A stretch of 64,000 nucleotides of DNA from Clostridia bacterium (GTDB taxonomy: Bacteria > Bacillota > Clostridia > Christensenellales > CAAEEZ01), in the NCBI GenBank assembly GCA_900755035.1, contig CAAEEZ010000017.1, forward strand, positions 310,001 through 374,000. Reading direction: 5' to 3'. Below, one piece after another: positions 53,838-62,385 of the stretch. The stretch's first letter is position 1. The number at the start of each line of letters is the position of its first letter. The notes under the pieces are model-generated. The model did no database searches. It was not told the origin of the DNA and saw only the letters and a list, made by a program, of their open reading frames with translations. The position numbers were made by a program, and so were the translations under genes.

Positions 53838-54698
53838 ATTATCACCTACTAATATTATTTTTGTATGTATTCTATACCTAGTAAAATCTTTTGTCAACGC
53901 TTTGATAAAAGTAAATGCAAATTTATTATTTTTAGCAACTATTCTAATATATGCCATTTTATAGAATATGCTACACTATACTATATAAATACGCATAAAT
54001 TTATAATACTTTACTATATGTTTTGCTATTTTTTATAATTATATTCAAATTTCACTATTCTATTTATACTTTTTTTTGCACGATTTCACCTATAAGCAAT
54101 ATATCAAAATATATACGTAAATTCATATTTTCATATTTGTTTTTTTGAATATGTAGCTAGGTTTTATTTCTCGTGCCGTATATACCTTATTGCCAATTAC
54201 CTATTTTATTTTAATTGATATACCAACGAATATTGCATACCCCCTTCCCTTAATAGTGCACATAGCAATTAATTCATTTTGCGTTACCACGTACGACGCT
54301 CCATTTTACAAAATCACCCTGCTTTTGCGTGCACAATTATTTTGCCCATTTCGTTACTTACACGTAATGCAAGTCTTTTATTAGTAGCGTTATATGGTAT
54401 ATCTAATTTAACTACTCCACTTTACTATACGTTGCAATTTAACAATATATTGTTAATACAGTAGGAAAGCCTTACTTTACCTATTATTTGCCATTATTTT
54501 CGTCTATAACGGTAGTTTTAATATTAGTCGATACAATTTATAGTTACAAGTATATTAGCCTACGTGCGTCAAATACGAGCGAATTTTATTTATATCCAAA
54601 CCATAATAGCAAGAATAACGTAATATTAAAAAAGTAACATTAAAAACAATAAAAATTACATTCGTTTACAAATACGTTAATTACGATAATAGTAACAA
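53838..54698. other. Long AT-rich intergenic region
   Basis: About 860 bases, the longest gene-free stretch in the window. Both strands were read: short open frames exist (for example 54190-54384 plus) but none has a ribosome site, plausible composition or recognisable protein features. No RNA gene is evident. Confidence 0.5.
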
Positions 54699-54731
54699 TA
54701 AAAAAAGCGACGAGAAAATCTCGTCGCTTTA
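54699..54731 (-). terminator. Terminator of the GntR-controlled membrane protein gene
   Basis: A 12-bp stem AAAGCGACGAGA (54704-54715) / TCTCGTCGCTTT (54719-54730) and, on the minus strand, a seven-T tract. Confidence 0.92.
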
Positions 54732-54749
54732 ATCGCTTTGATTTAGTTA

Positions 54750-55595
54750 TTATCTTTCAAAAGCAGGAGAACCGATAAATCCAGGGGTTGTTGCTGCTAT
54801 TGCGATAACTGCTATCATTAGTCCTACGTTGATAAGCATAAGCACGAATTGTACTGAATTCTTGTGCGTAAATTCGATAAACTTAGCAAACTTCTCGTTG
54901 TAGAATTCTCTTTCAAACCAGCCTTTGCAAGCGATTTGTAGCCATCCACCGATTGCCAAGGTATTAGCACGAAGTAATAGCCAAATTCCCATTGGGTTTG
55001 CTGCATTGCCAAATGCCATAGATACTAGACCACCTAGGATAGGAGCACCTAAGAAACCTATATGCATCAAAGATACTGCAGGGCTGAACTCGTCGGTAAC
55101 GAAAATCCAGTTCCAAATGGTGTAGCCGATAACGTAGCAAATAGTAGCAATTTGGTTAGGACCACCAACTAGGTAGTAGCCTGCACCGTCAACCCAACCA
55201 CCTCTTAGTCCTACAACACCTGCTGCTAGCATAAAGCCAGATATAGCGTTGAAGTACTTTTTGTGTTTTAATAGGTCGGTGAAAGTAGCCTCTAAAATGT
55301 TAATAATTAGCGCAAGTAGAATTAAGTCTACGTAAATTTGCCTCATTTCTACGAAGAAGAAAGCAAATACGATAACTATACGCATAACTAGTAACGTGGT
55401 AAGTTTCAATTTCTCGAAAAATACCGGTTTTGCAAACAATAGAACCAAAATAGAAGGTATAACGATGAAAGGAATATTTGCTTCTACCGGATAGTAAGCA
55501 GCCATAAATCCTAAGAAAAGTATACAGCAAGTGAACATAAGCCACTTAGCAAAAACTTCCATTTTAGGTCTTGCTGGGAATTGAGTTTCCAACAT
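54750..55595 (-). CDS. Multi-pass membrane protein of unknown function, divergent from a GntR regulator
   Basis: A 281-residue protein with about eight hydrophobic helices and little else. Short conserved-looking loops are RGGWVDGAGYYLVGGPNQ and GNAANPMGIWLLLRANT. I do not recognise the family. The start at 55595 is chosen for AAGGAG 8 bases upstream; the frame opens 75 bases earlier. A perfect palindrome TGGTTAACCA (55612-55621) lies right before the ribosome site and recurs in the leader of the divergent gntR-type gene, so this protein is probably the regulated target and might be a transporter for the regulator's ligand. Confidence 0.75.
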   Translation of the reverse strand: MLETQFPARPKMEVFAKWLMFTCCILFLGFMAAYYPVEANIPFIVIPSILVLLFAKPVFFEKLKLTTLLVMRIVIVFAFFFVEMRQIYVDLILLALIINILEATFTDLLKHKKYFNAISGFMLAAGVVGLRGGWVDGAGYYLVGGPNQIATICYVIGYTIWNWIFVTDEFSPAVSLMHIGFLGAPILGGLVSMAFGNAANPMGIWLLLRANTLAIGGWLQIACKGWFEREFYNEKFAKFIEFTHKNSVQFVLMLINVGLMIAVIAIAATTPGFIGSPAFER

Positions 55596-55611
55596 AATCT
55601 TTAATCTCCTT

Positions 55612-55621
55612 TGGTTAACCA
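55612..55621. promoter_or_regulatory. GntR operator copy 1 (membrane protein leader)
   Basis: TGGTTAACCA, a perfect 10-bp palindrome, lies between a TATAAT-type -10 (55641-55636, minus) and the ribosome site of the membrane protein gene. Flanks (TTTATGG...) match copy 2. Confidence 0.65.
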
Positions 55622-55715
55622 TAAACTTTGATAAAATTATAACATATTTTTTACTTAAAATAATAGACACTTGTTCACATACTACTTAAAAATTTGCAAT
55701 TTAGACGTCATTTTG

Positions 55716-55744
55716 TTGATTTTTTACAAAAAAATTATTATAAT
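55716..55744 (+). promoter_or_regulatory. Promoter of the GntR-family regulator gene
   Basis: TTGATT (55716-55721), 17-base spacer, TATAAT (55739-55744), followed by the operator copy at 55759. Confidence 0.78.
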
Positions 55745-55758
55745 ATTGCTGTGGTCTA

Positions 55759-55769
55759 TGGTTAAACCA
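55759..55769. promoter_or_regulatory. GntR operator copy 2 (regulator's own leader)
   Basis: TGGTTAAACCA, with arms TGGT/ACCA, begins 14 bases after the -10 box. It matches copy 1 in sequence (TATGGTTAA(A)CCAAA) and in position relative to the -10 and ribosome site. Confidence 0.65.
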
Positions 55770-55785
55770 AAACAAAGGAGAAATT

Positions 55786-56523
55786 ATGAAATTTAAGGAA
55801 ATAGTAGCGCCTTCTATGAAGGAACTTTTCGTGCAAACAATCGAAAATATGATATTGTCGGGCGAGCTTAAAATCGGCGACAAACTACCCACCGAGCGTG
55901 AACTTGCCGAGCAAATGAAAATTAGTAGGTCGATAGTAAACCTTGGGCTTAACGAGTTAAAACAAAAGGGATTTGTAGAAATAAACGCTAGAAAAGGCAC
56001 TATCGTTGGCGACTACGTAAAAAACGGCAGTACCGACATTTTACTTTCTGTTATAAACTACAACGGCGGTACGCTAGACAAAAAAACCTTTTATTCTTTA
56101 ATGCATTTTAGAGTAATTAACGAAGGCGAATGCGCATACCTTGCCGCGCTAAACCGTACCGAGCACGACATAAAAGAAATAGAAGATATACAGCAACTAC
56201 TTCACAAAGAAACCGACGTAGAAGAATTTTCTAAACTTATATTTGATTTTCACCACGCAATATTTTTCGCTACAAAAAATACTATATATTCGTTAGTTCA
56301 CAATGCTTTTAAGAACGTTGCTATTAAAATGACTGCTATACTATATCGTAACTACCATTTTGACAACTCACTTATAATTATAGATAAATTAGTAGATGCT
56401 ATAAAAGCAAAAGACCCTACGGAAAGCAGGCTACAAATGATAAACCTTGTTCAAGACGGAATAGACAACCTAACCCCACTTTACTATTTTGACAACCACG
56501 CTAACAATATTCCGTTAAACTAG
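55786..56523 (+). CDS. GntR-family regulator, FadR/FCD subfamily
   Basis: A 245-residue repressor-type protein. The winged HTH (about 10-75) reads LSGELKIGDKLPTERELAEQ, KISRSIVNLGLNELKQKG and GTIVGDY; the C-terminal helical FCD domain (about 100-230) contains FDFHHAIFFAT with putative metal-binding histidines. FCD regulators respond to organic acids or sugar acids. AAGGAG lies 6 bases before the ATG. Matching palindromes in its own and its divergent neighbour's leader suggest autoregulation and control of that membrane protein. Confidence 0.9.
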   Translation: MKFKEIVAPSMKELFVQTIENMILSGELKIGDKLPTERELAEQMKISRSIVNLGLNELKQKGFVEINARKGTIVGDYVKNGSTDILLSVINYNGGTLDKKTFYSLMHFRVINEGECAYLAALNRTEHDIKEIEDIQQLLHKETDVEEFSKLIFDFHHAIFFATKNTIYSLVHNAFKNVAIKMTAILYRNYHFDNSLIIIDKLVDAIKAKDPTESRLQMINLVQDGIDNLTPLYYFDNHANNIPLN

Positions 56524-56594
56524 GTAGCCATACTATTTTATAGAAATATACAAACTATTTGCTAATCCAACACTTAAACGTAATAAGACAAAAT

Positions 56595-56626
56595 ATAAAA
56601 AGAAGTCCGAAGACTTCTTTTTTTGT
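56595..56626. terminator. Bidirectional terminator between GntR-type and ATC-hydrolase-like genes
   Basis: AAAAAGAAGTC (56597-56607) pairs with GACTTCTTTTT (56612-56622), loop CGAA, T tract on the plus strand. Confidence 0.88.
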
Positions 56627-56635
56627 AGTTTTATC

Positions 56636-57175
56636 TTAATAATCCAACGTTTCACTTAAAGTAATAGGCGCTGGGTCTGGCTCTACGTCGTCTCTTACGT
56701 AACGTAATTGGCAAATATCGTCACCCTTTGCAATTACTTTTTCAAGGTTTAGATGCGCACCAAATTGTCTACCGATACCACGGTCACCCATCATAGCCAC
56801 GTCGCAAAGCCTTGCTATTTCCTCGTCCGAGCAACCAAGTTTTTGCCAGCCCTTTACAAGTGGGCAATAGTGGAAGTCAAGCGACAACTTGTCTTCCGTG
56901 CACTCTACTAACTTCATTTCAAATATTAGTCTTGCGCCAGGGGTAAACAAATTCTTTTTAAGGTTTCTTAGGTCGTGAGTACCTTCGCTAAGTTTCTTTC
57001 CTTGCATACAACCACAAGCAAAGATAGAGCCGTCGCCGAATTCAGCGGGGTCTAAACCTTTCTTTTTTGCTTCTCTACTTAATAATGCTAGCCATATTGC
57101 TCTTTGCTCTAATTGACCTCTAATTTCTTGAATCAATCCAATTTTGATTTTTGGTTCGTTTACTATTCTTGACAT
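56636..57175 (-). CDS. L-2-amino-thiazoline-4-carboxylate hydrolase family protein
   Basis: A 179-residue soluble protein. The C-terminal half has the family pattern DFHYCPLVKGWQKLGCSDEE, IARLCDVAMMGDRG, with the conserved Cys/His and CD pair. The family name comes from the Pseudomonas enzyme that opens L-2-amino-thiazoline-4-carboxylic acid to N-carbamoyl-cysteine; many members have other, unknown roles. It lies 14 bases after the remains of a cysteine-desulfidase-type gene on the same strand, which is suggestive of cysteine-related metabolism. Confidence 0.8.
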   Translation of the reverse strand: MSRIVNEPKIKIGLIQEIRGQLEQRAIWLALLSREAKKKGLDPAEFGDGSIFACGCMQGKKLSEGTHDLRNLKKNLFTPGARLIFEMKLVECTEDKLSLDFHYCPLVKGWQKLGCSDEEIARLCDVAMMGDRGIGRQFGAHLNLEKVIAKGDDICQLRYVRDDVEPDPAPITLSETLDY

Positions 57176-57189
57176 AATCTTTTCTCCTT

Positions 57190-58442
57190 TTATTTTTGTA
57201 ACATAATATCCAATATTGCTACGTCCGTTTGACGCATTGCATTTCTGCCTATATTTGCTATTCCTTTTATCGTTTCGTCTATATCTTCACGAATAATGCC
57301 GTCGCCCGCCTTAAAGCAAACGTTATCCTTTGCCATATTAAACCCAAGTTTGCAAGCGTCTACGCACGAAGATATTTTTGCTGCACACGAGCCTTTTGCT
57401 CCGTCGCAAACCAGCCCCGATATATTACCAAGCGTGTTTTTAACGGTCATACATATTTACTCGTACGATAAGTCGTTTAGATACGCAATTCCTGCGCCTG
57501 CTCCACAACTTGCCGAAACAGCCCCACAAAATGCGGAAAGTTTGCCCATATCCTTTTTGATATAAATTGCCACTAGGTTTGCAAGTACCAAAGCACGAAT
57601 TTTCTTCTCTTCGCTTACTTTTAGTTCGTCTGCAAATACCACTATCGGCATAGTAATCGTAAGCCCTTGATTGCCGCTACCCGAATTTATCGTAACGGGC
57701 ATTGAGCAACCGCTCATTCTAGCGTCAGAGCCCGCTGCTGCTAGCGCCCTAGCCTTTATATTTACGTCACTACCATAAGTTTTAAGTAAGGTTTTACCGA
57801 TATGTTGTCCCCAATCACCCGTAAGTCCTTCCTTTGCAATTGCCGTATTATTTTTGACGGCTTGCCTTATCAGTGGGCGATGTCTTCCATTTTTACTTCG
57901 TTTGCAAAATCATACACGTCTTTCATTTTACAGTTGAGTTCGCAAACTTCTTTGATTACAGGTGGTTTTTCAAATAGCACTTCACCATTTTTTGTAATCT
58001 TTACGATATCCGTATGTCCGCCTTTTAATTCGACGACGACGGTATCCTTTCCACTATCCCCTTCTACGATAATATGTAAAGGTTCATCGGTTTCCATATG
58101 TGAAACGGTGCAAAAATCCGTTTCGAGCAGTGCTTTTGCTCTTTCAAGTTGCTCGCTGGTTAGTTCTTCTAGTACTTCCAAGCCGAGTTCACTTTTGCCC
58201 CCTACTAAGCCTACTACGCACGCTGCGTCTACTCCACGCAAACCATTTGTGTTAGGCACCAAAACGCTTTTAACGTTTTTTAAGATGTTGCCACTTACTT
58301 TGATTCTTACCCTGTCAATATTAGCGCCCATAACTTCCGCAACTTTAGCCGAGGCTAACGCGATTGCTATGGGCTCGGTACAGCCAATGGCAGGTATCAA
58401 CTCTTGATTTAGCCTTGCTACAAAGCAGTCATAAAGTTCCAT
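57190..58442 (-). pseudogene. L-cysteine desulfidase/serine-dehydratase-alpha-like gene (YhaM/CyuA type), broken
   Basis: Three pieces line up in order. The first (58442-57870) reads LIPAIGCTEPIAIALASAKV ... VKMEDIAH, then stops. The +1 frame continues at once as LIRQAVKNNTAIAKEG, AAAGSDARMSGCSMPVTINS, SAFCGAVSASCGAGAGIAYL, and reaches an in-frame TAA at 57459-57457 after NDLSYE. The same frame then goes on with MTVKNTLGNISGLVCDGAKG to a stop at 57190. So one lost base near 57873 and one nonsense codon interrupt a gene of about 415 codons. Intact members degrade L-cysteine to pyruvate, ammonia and sulfide using an Fe-S cluster. Confidence 0.85.
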
Positions 58443-58528
58443 ATCTATGCTCCTTATATTTATTTATATAAGGAATTATATCATATTTATATTCAAGACT
58501 TTCATAAAAATTAAATCGCCGTTTTCGA

Positions 58529-58562
58529 CAAAAAAATACCTACCAAAACGGTAGATATTTTT
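58529..58562 (-). terminator. Terminator of the pgk-tpiA-gpmI operon
   Basis: AATA-C-CTACC (58535-58544) pairs with GGTAG-A-TATT (58550-58559); the A run to the left is a seven-T tract on the minus strand. Confidence 0.82.
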
Positions 58563-58587
58563 TATTATTAGCATAGTTTAATTATAA

Positions 58588-60117
58588 CTATTTTATTAGG
58601 CTTTCACCCGTCATTTCGCTAGGTTTTTCTTCGCCCATAAGGTCAAGTAAAGTAGGAGCAACGTCGGCAAGTTTTCCACCCGCTTTTAACTCCTTTACTC
58701 TGTCGCTTACAACGATAAACGGTACGGGATTAGTGGTGTGAGCAGTAAACGGCTCTACCATATCGTCCTCTAACATTTTATCTGCGTTGCCGTGGTCGGC
58801 AGTGATTATTACTTCGCCACCAACGGACTTAATCGTTTCCACTACTTGTTTAACGCACTCGTCAACTGCCTTAACTGCTTTTACTGCTGCGTCAAGTACA
58901 CCCGTATGACCAACCATATCGCAGTTTGCAAAGTTTAGTATCATTACGTCATACTTACCCGATTTAATAGCCTCCACAGCCTTTTCAGCCACTTCGTATG
59001 CGCTCATTTCAGGTTTTAGGTCGTAAGTCAAAACCTTTGGAGATGGAACTAATATTCTGTCCTCGTTCTTATTAGGGGTTTCTACGCCACCGTTAAAGAA
59101 GAAGGTAACGTGAGCGTATTTCTCGGTTTCGGCAATTCTTAGTTGGTTTTTGCCTCTTTTTGCAAGATATTCGCCCAAAGTATTACTTAAAGAAGTAGGC
59201 GGATATGCAATGGTTAGATTATTAAACGTAGCGTCGTAGCGAGTCATAGATACGTAGGTAAGACCTAGATATCCCGTCTTTCTTTCAAAGCCGTCAAACT
59301 CCTCTACCGTGAACGCCCTAGTTAATTCTCTTGCCCTATCAGGACGGAAGTTAAAGAAGATAACGCTGTCGCCCTTATCAACGGTCGCAACAGGTTTTCC
59401 TCCGTCAACAACAACGATAGGCTCTACAAACTCGTCGGTAACGCCTGCATTATAACTTTCTTCAACAGCCTTTACAGGACAAGTTGCAAGTTTGCCTTCG
59501 CCAAGGGTAAGCATATCGTACGCTCTTAGCACTCTTTCCCAACGATTATCCCTGTCCATAGCGTAAAATCTACCGCATACGCTAGCAATTTTGCCGTGAC
59601 CTAATTCCTTGGTATAATCGTAAAGTTGTTTTACAAAATCTTTTCCGCTGGTTGGAGGAACGTCTCTTCCGTCAAGGAAGCAGTGAACGTAAGCCTCTAC
59701 GCCTTGCTCTTTGCAAAGTTTGATAAGTGCAAACAAATGCTCGATATGGCTGTGTACTCCACCGTCGGAAAGTAAGCCCATAAGGTGAACTTTTTTGCCG
59801 TTTTCTTTTGCATTTTTAATTGCGCCTAAAAACGCACTATTCGTAAAGAAGTCGCCGTCGCCAATAGACTTGGTAATTCTAGTTAATTCTTGATATACTA
59901 TTCTACCAGCGCCGATATTCAAGTGCCCAACTTCGCTATTACCCATTTGTCCGTCAGGAAGCCCAACGTCAAGTCCGCTTGCGCCTATCTCGGTAACGGG
60001 ATAATTTTTTATAAGCGATTTAATATAAGGCGTACCTGCAATAGATATTGCGTTACGACTACTTTCTTTGTCAATTCCAAATCCGTCTAGGATTATAAGA
60101 CCGTAAAATTTAGACAT
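58588..60117 (-). CDS. gpmI: 2,3-bisphosphoglycerate-independent phosphoglycerate mutase
   Basis: A 509-residue metalloenzyme interconverting 3- and 2-phosphoglycerate. It has the metal site LIILDGFGI, the phospho-serine in GNSEVGHLNIGAGR, FLDGRDVPP, FFNFRPDRARELT and the C-terminal ITADHGNADKM. Length matches the family (about 510). AGGAG lies 4-5 bases before the ATG and 10 bases separate it from tpiA, its partner in the glycolytic operon. Confidence 0.97.
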   Translation of the reverse strand: MSKFYGLIILDGFGIDKESSRNAISIAGTPYIKSLIKNYPVTEIGASGLDVGLPDGQMGNSEVGHLNIGAGRIVYQELTRITKSIGDGDFFTNSAFLGAIKNAKENGKKVHLMGLLSDGGVHSHIEHLFALIKLCKEQGVEAYVHCFLDGRDVPPTSGKDFVKQLYDYTKELGHGKIASVCGRFYAMDRDNRWERVLRAYDMLTLGEGKLATCPVKAVEESYNAGVTDEFVEPIVVVDGGKPVATVDKGDSVIFFNFRPDRARELTRAFTVEEFDGFERKTGYLGLTYVSMTRYDATFNNLTIAYPPTSLSNTLGEYLAKRGKNQLRIAETEKYAHVTFFFNGGVETPNKNEDRILVPSPKVLTYDLKPEMSAYEVAEKAVEAIKSGKYDVMILNFANCDMVGHTGVLDAAVKAVKAVDECVKQVVETIKSVGGEVIITADHGNADKMLEDDMVEPFTAHTTNPVPFIVVSDRVKELKAGGKLADVAPTLLDLMGEEKPSEMTGESLIK

Positions 60118-60127
60118 ATTTCTCCTA

Positions 60128-60877
60128 TTAGTATTTAACTACTTGGGTAAATTTAGCAGCGTCAAGAGATGCACCGCCGATTAGTCCGCCGTCGATTTCA
60201 GGCATAGCCATTAGTTCTTTTACGTTAGAAGGATTCATACTTCCACCGTATTGGATACGAACAACGTCCTCAGCGTTTTTATCGCCGTACAATTTAGCCA
60301 TAGCGTTTCTTATAATTTTGATAGTATCGTTTGCTTGCTCGCTAGTTGCGGTTTTACCCGTACCGATAGCCCAAACAGGCTCGTAAGCGATAACGATATT
60401 TTTTAATTCGTTCTCGTCGATATCCTTAAATGCCTCTACCGTTTGACGAACTACTACTTCTTCGGTCTTGTTGCCTTCTCTTTCTTCTAGGGTTTCACCT
60501 ACGCAAACGATAGGTTTTAATCCTGCTTGGAGAGCGGCTTTCATTCTCATATTAACGGTTTGGTCGGTTTCGCCAAAGTATTGTCTTCTTTCGCTGTGAC
60601 CGATAACTACGTACTCAGTGCCAAGTTCTACTAGCATATCTGCGCTGATTTCACCCGTGAAAGCACCGCTTTTTGCCCAGTGAACGTTTTCGGCGCCAAC
60701 TTTAATATTAGTACCTTTGGTTAGCTCTACTGCTTTTGCAATAGAAGTAAATGGTACGCAAATAACTACGTCGCACTCAGCGTCCTTTACCATAGGGATA
60801 AGCGCCGTAACCAATTTTTCGGTTTCAGCCATATTATTGTTCATTTTCCAGTTTCCTGCAATTATAGGTTTTCTCAT
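60128..60877 (-). CDS. tpiA: Triosephosphate isomerase
   Basis: A 249-residue TIM barrel interconverting dihydroxyacetone phosphate and glyceraldehyde-3-phosphate. N-terminal AGNWKMN carries the Asn/Lys; catalytic His is in VIGHSERRQYF and catalytic Glu in AYEPVWAIGTGKTA; the phosphate loop is YGGSMNP/LIGGASLD. GAGG lies 6-7 bases before the ATG. It is the middle gene of the operon, after an intercistronic hairpin. Confidence 0.97.
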   Translation of the reverse strand: MRKPIIAGNWKMNNNMAETEKLVTALIPMVKDAECDVVICVPFTSIAKAVELTKGTNIKVGAENVHWAKSGAFTGEISADMLVELGTEYVVIGHSERRQYFGETDQTVNMRMKAALQAGLKPIVCVGETLEEREGNKTEEVVVRQTVEAFKDIDENELKNIVIAYEPVWAIGTGKTATSEQANDTIKIIRNAMAKLYGDKNAEDVVRIQYGGSMNPSNVKELMAMPEIDGGLIGGASLDAAKFTQVVKY

Positions 60878-60911
60878 ATTTATACCTCGCTAAAATTTAT
60901 TGTAAATATTA

Positions 60912-60941
60912 GTTTAACCAACCTAAATCGGTTGGCTAAAC
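60912..60941 (-). other. Intercistronic stem-loop between pgk and tpiA
   Basis: GTTTA-A-CCAACC (60912-60923) pairs with GGTTGG-C-TAAAC (60930-60941), 11 bp with one mismatch and no T tract. It may protect or separate the mRNA segments rather than terminate. Confidence 0.6.
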
Positions 60942-60951
60942 GTTTTAGTTA

Positions 60952-62268
60952 TTATTCTTTGTCGTTAAGACAAGCAATACCTGGTAGTTCTTTTCCTTCG
61001 AATAGTTCAAGAGAAGCACCACCACCGGTAGAAATGTGCGTCATTTTGTCAGCAAAGCCAAGAGTTGCAACTGCGGCTGCTGAGTCACCACCACCGATAA
61101 TAGTAGTAGCGTCGGTTTCAGCCATAGCCTCGGCAACGGCAATAGTACCTTTTGCTAACGTTGGATTTTCGAATACGCCCATAGGTCCGTTCCAAATAAC
61201 TGTTTTTGCGTTCTTGATAGCGTCCTTGAATATCTCTCTGGTTTTAGTACCGATATCAAGTCCCATCTTGTCGTCAGGAATATTCATAGAATCAACGATT
61301 TCAGTCTCGATAGGAGCATCGATAGGGTCTGGGAAGTTAGATGCAACTACGGTATCAACCGGCAAATAGATTTTCTTGCCAAGTTTTTCTGCCTTTTGAA
61401 GCATGTCCTTGCAGTACTCTACTTTTTCCATATCAACAAGCGAAGTACCAACCTTTCCACCTTTTGCTACGATAAAGGTATAAGCCATACCACCACCGAT
61501 AATCAAAGTATCACATTTTTCAAGTAGGTTGTTGATTACGTTTAGTTTGTCTGCAACCTTAGCGCCACCAAGAATTGCAACGAACGGACGAACAGGATGG
61601 TCTAGGCTGTCTGCCATAACGGTAAGTTCTTTTTCAATTAGGAAACCGCAAACGGCAGTTTTAACGAAACCGTACTCAACGATAGCAGCGGTAGAAGCGT
61701 GCGAACGGTGAGCAGTACCAAATGCGTCGTTTACGTATATATCACAGTAAGAAGCAAGTTTTTTGCAGAAAGACTCCTCTTTTTTTGTCTCGCCGTTATA
61801 GAAACGCAAGTTTTCAAGAAGAACGCACTCGCCTTCTTTAAGAGCGGCAATCTTTTCCTCTGCATCTTTGCCAATTACGTCGCTAGCAAAAGTAACTTTG
61901 TTGTCTAGTAATTGATTTAGTCTATCAGCAACGGGCTTTAAGGTCAACTTCTTAGCGTCGTTTTTAAGCGCTTTATCAATATACTCTTTCGTTGCTGCTT
62001 CCCTATCGCTTTCAGGTAAAGCCTCCACAGCCTTTTTCTCTTTCTTGTTAAGAACTACTTTCTCGTCGAAAATATTGTGAGGCTTGCCCATGTGAGAGCA
62101 AAGTATAACTTTTGCGCCGTGCTCCATTAAATATTGAATTGTAGGTAGCGCACCATTGATACGGTTTTCGTCGGTAATTACGCCGTCCTTCATAGGAACG
62201 TTAAAATCGCAACGTACCAAACATCTTTTGCCTTTAACGTCAACGTCTCTTACAGTTTTTTTGTTCAT
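60952..62268 (-). CDS. pgk: Phosphoglycerate kinase
   Basis: A 438-residue two-domain kinase making ATP from 1,3-bisphosphoglycerate. It shows RCDFNVPM, ILCSHMGKP, the FGTAHRSHAS segment, FVAILGGAKVADK and GGGDSAAAV. Usual length is about 395; an insert of roughly 35 residues, rich in Lys/Glu (NKKEKKAVEALPESDREAA), follows HMGKP near residue 65. AAGGAG lies 8 bases before the ATG. It leads pgk-tpiA-gpmI; gap and eno are not in the window. Confidence 0.96.
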   Translation of the reverse strand: MNKKTVRDVDVKGKRCLVRCDFNVPMKDGVITDENRINGALPTIQYLMEHGAKVILCSHMGKPHNIFDEKVVLNKKEKKAVEALPESDREAATKEYIDKALKNDAKKLTLKPVADRLNQLLDNKVTFASDVIGKDAEEKIAALKEGECVLLENLRFYNGETKKEESFCKKLASYCDIYVNDAFGTAHRSHASTAAIVEYGFVKTAVCGFLIEKELTVMADSLDHPVRPFVAILGGAKVADKLNVINNLLEKCDTLIIGGGMAYTFIVAKGGKVGTSLVDMEKVEYCKDMLQKAEKLGKKIYLPVDTVVASNFPDPIDAPIETEIVDSMNIPDDKMGLDIGTKTREIFKDAIKNAKTVIWNGPMGVFENPTLAKGTIAVAEAMAETDATTIIGGGDSAAAVATLGFADKMTHISTGGGASLELFEGKELPGIACLNDKE

Positions 62269-62330
62269 AATATATCTCCTTTATAAATTTCGTTGTTTAT
62301 GCAAACGTCGATATTTTTCATAACTATATA

Positions 62331-62359
62331 ATTATACTTAAATATTTAAGAAAAATCAA
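62331..62359 (-). promoter_or_regulatory. Promoter of the pgk-tpiA-gpmI operon
   Basis: Minus strand TTGATT (62359-62354), 17-base spacer, TATAAT (62336-62331), 62 bases before the pgk start. Confidence 0.75.
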
Positions 62360-62385
62360 TACTTATCACTTCACTTATTCGTTTT

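Noticed and set aside
54190..54464. Two overlapping plus-strand frames of 60-64 codons in the long spacer
   Set aside because: No ribosome site, odd composition, no recognisable features; chance frames in AT-rich DNA.
57802..58407. 201-codon plus-strand frame opposite the desulfidase pseudogene
   Set aside because: Ser/Thr/Leu-rich antisense shadow; the minus strand gives a recognisable enzyme.
57190..58442. Stop-codon recoding as explanation for the in-frame TAA in the desulfidase gene
   Set aside because: The same gene also has a frameshift, and TAA is the normal stop of many genes here; decay is simpler.
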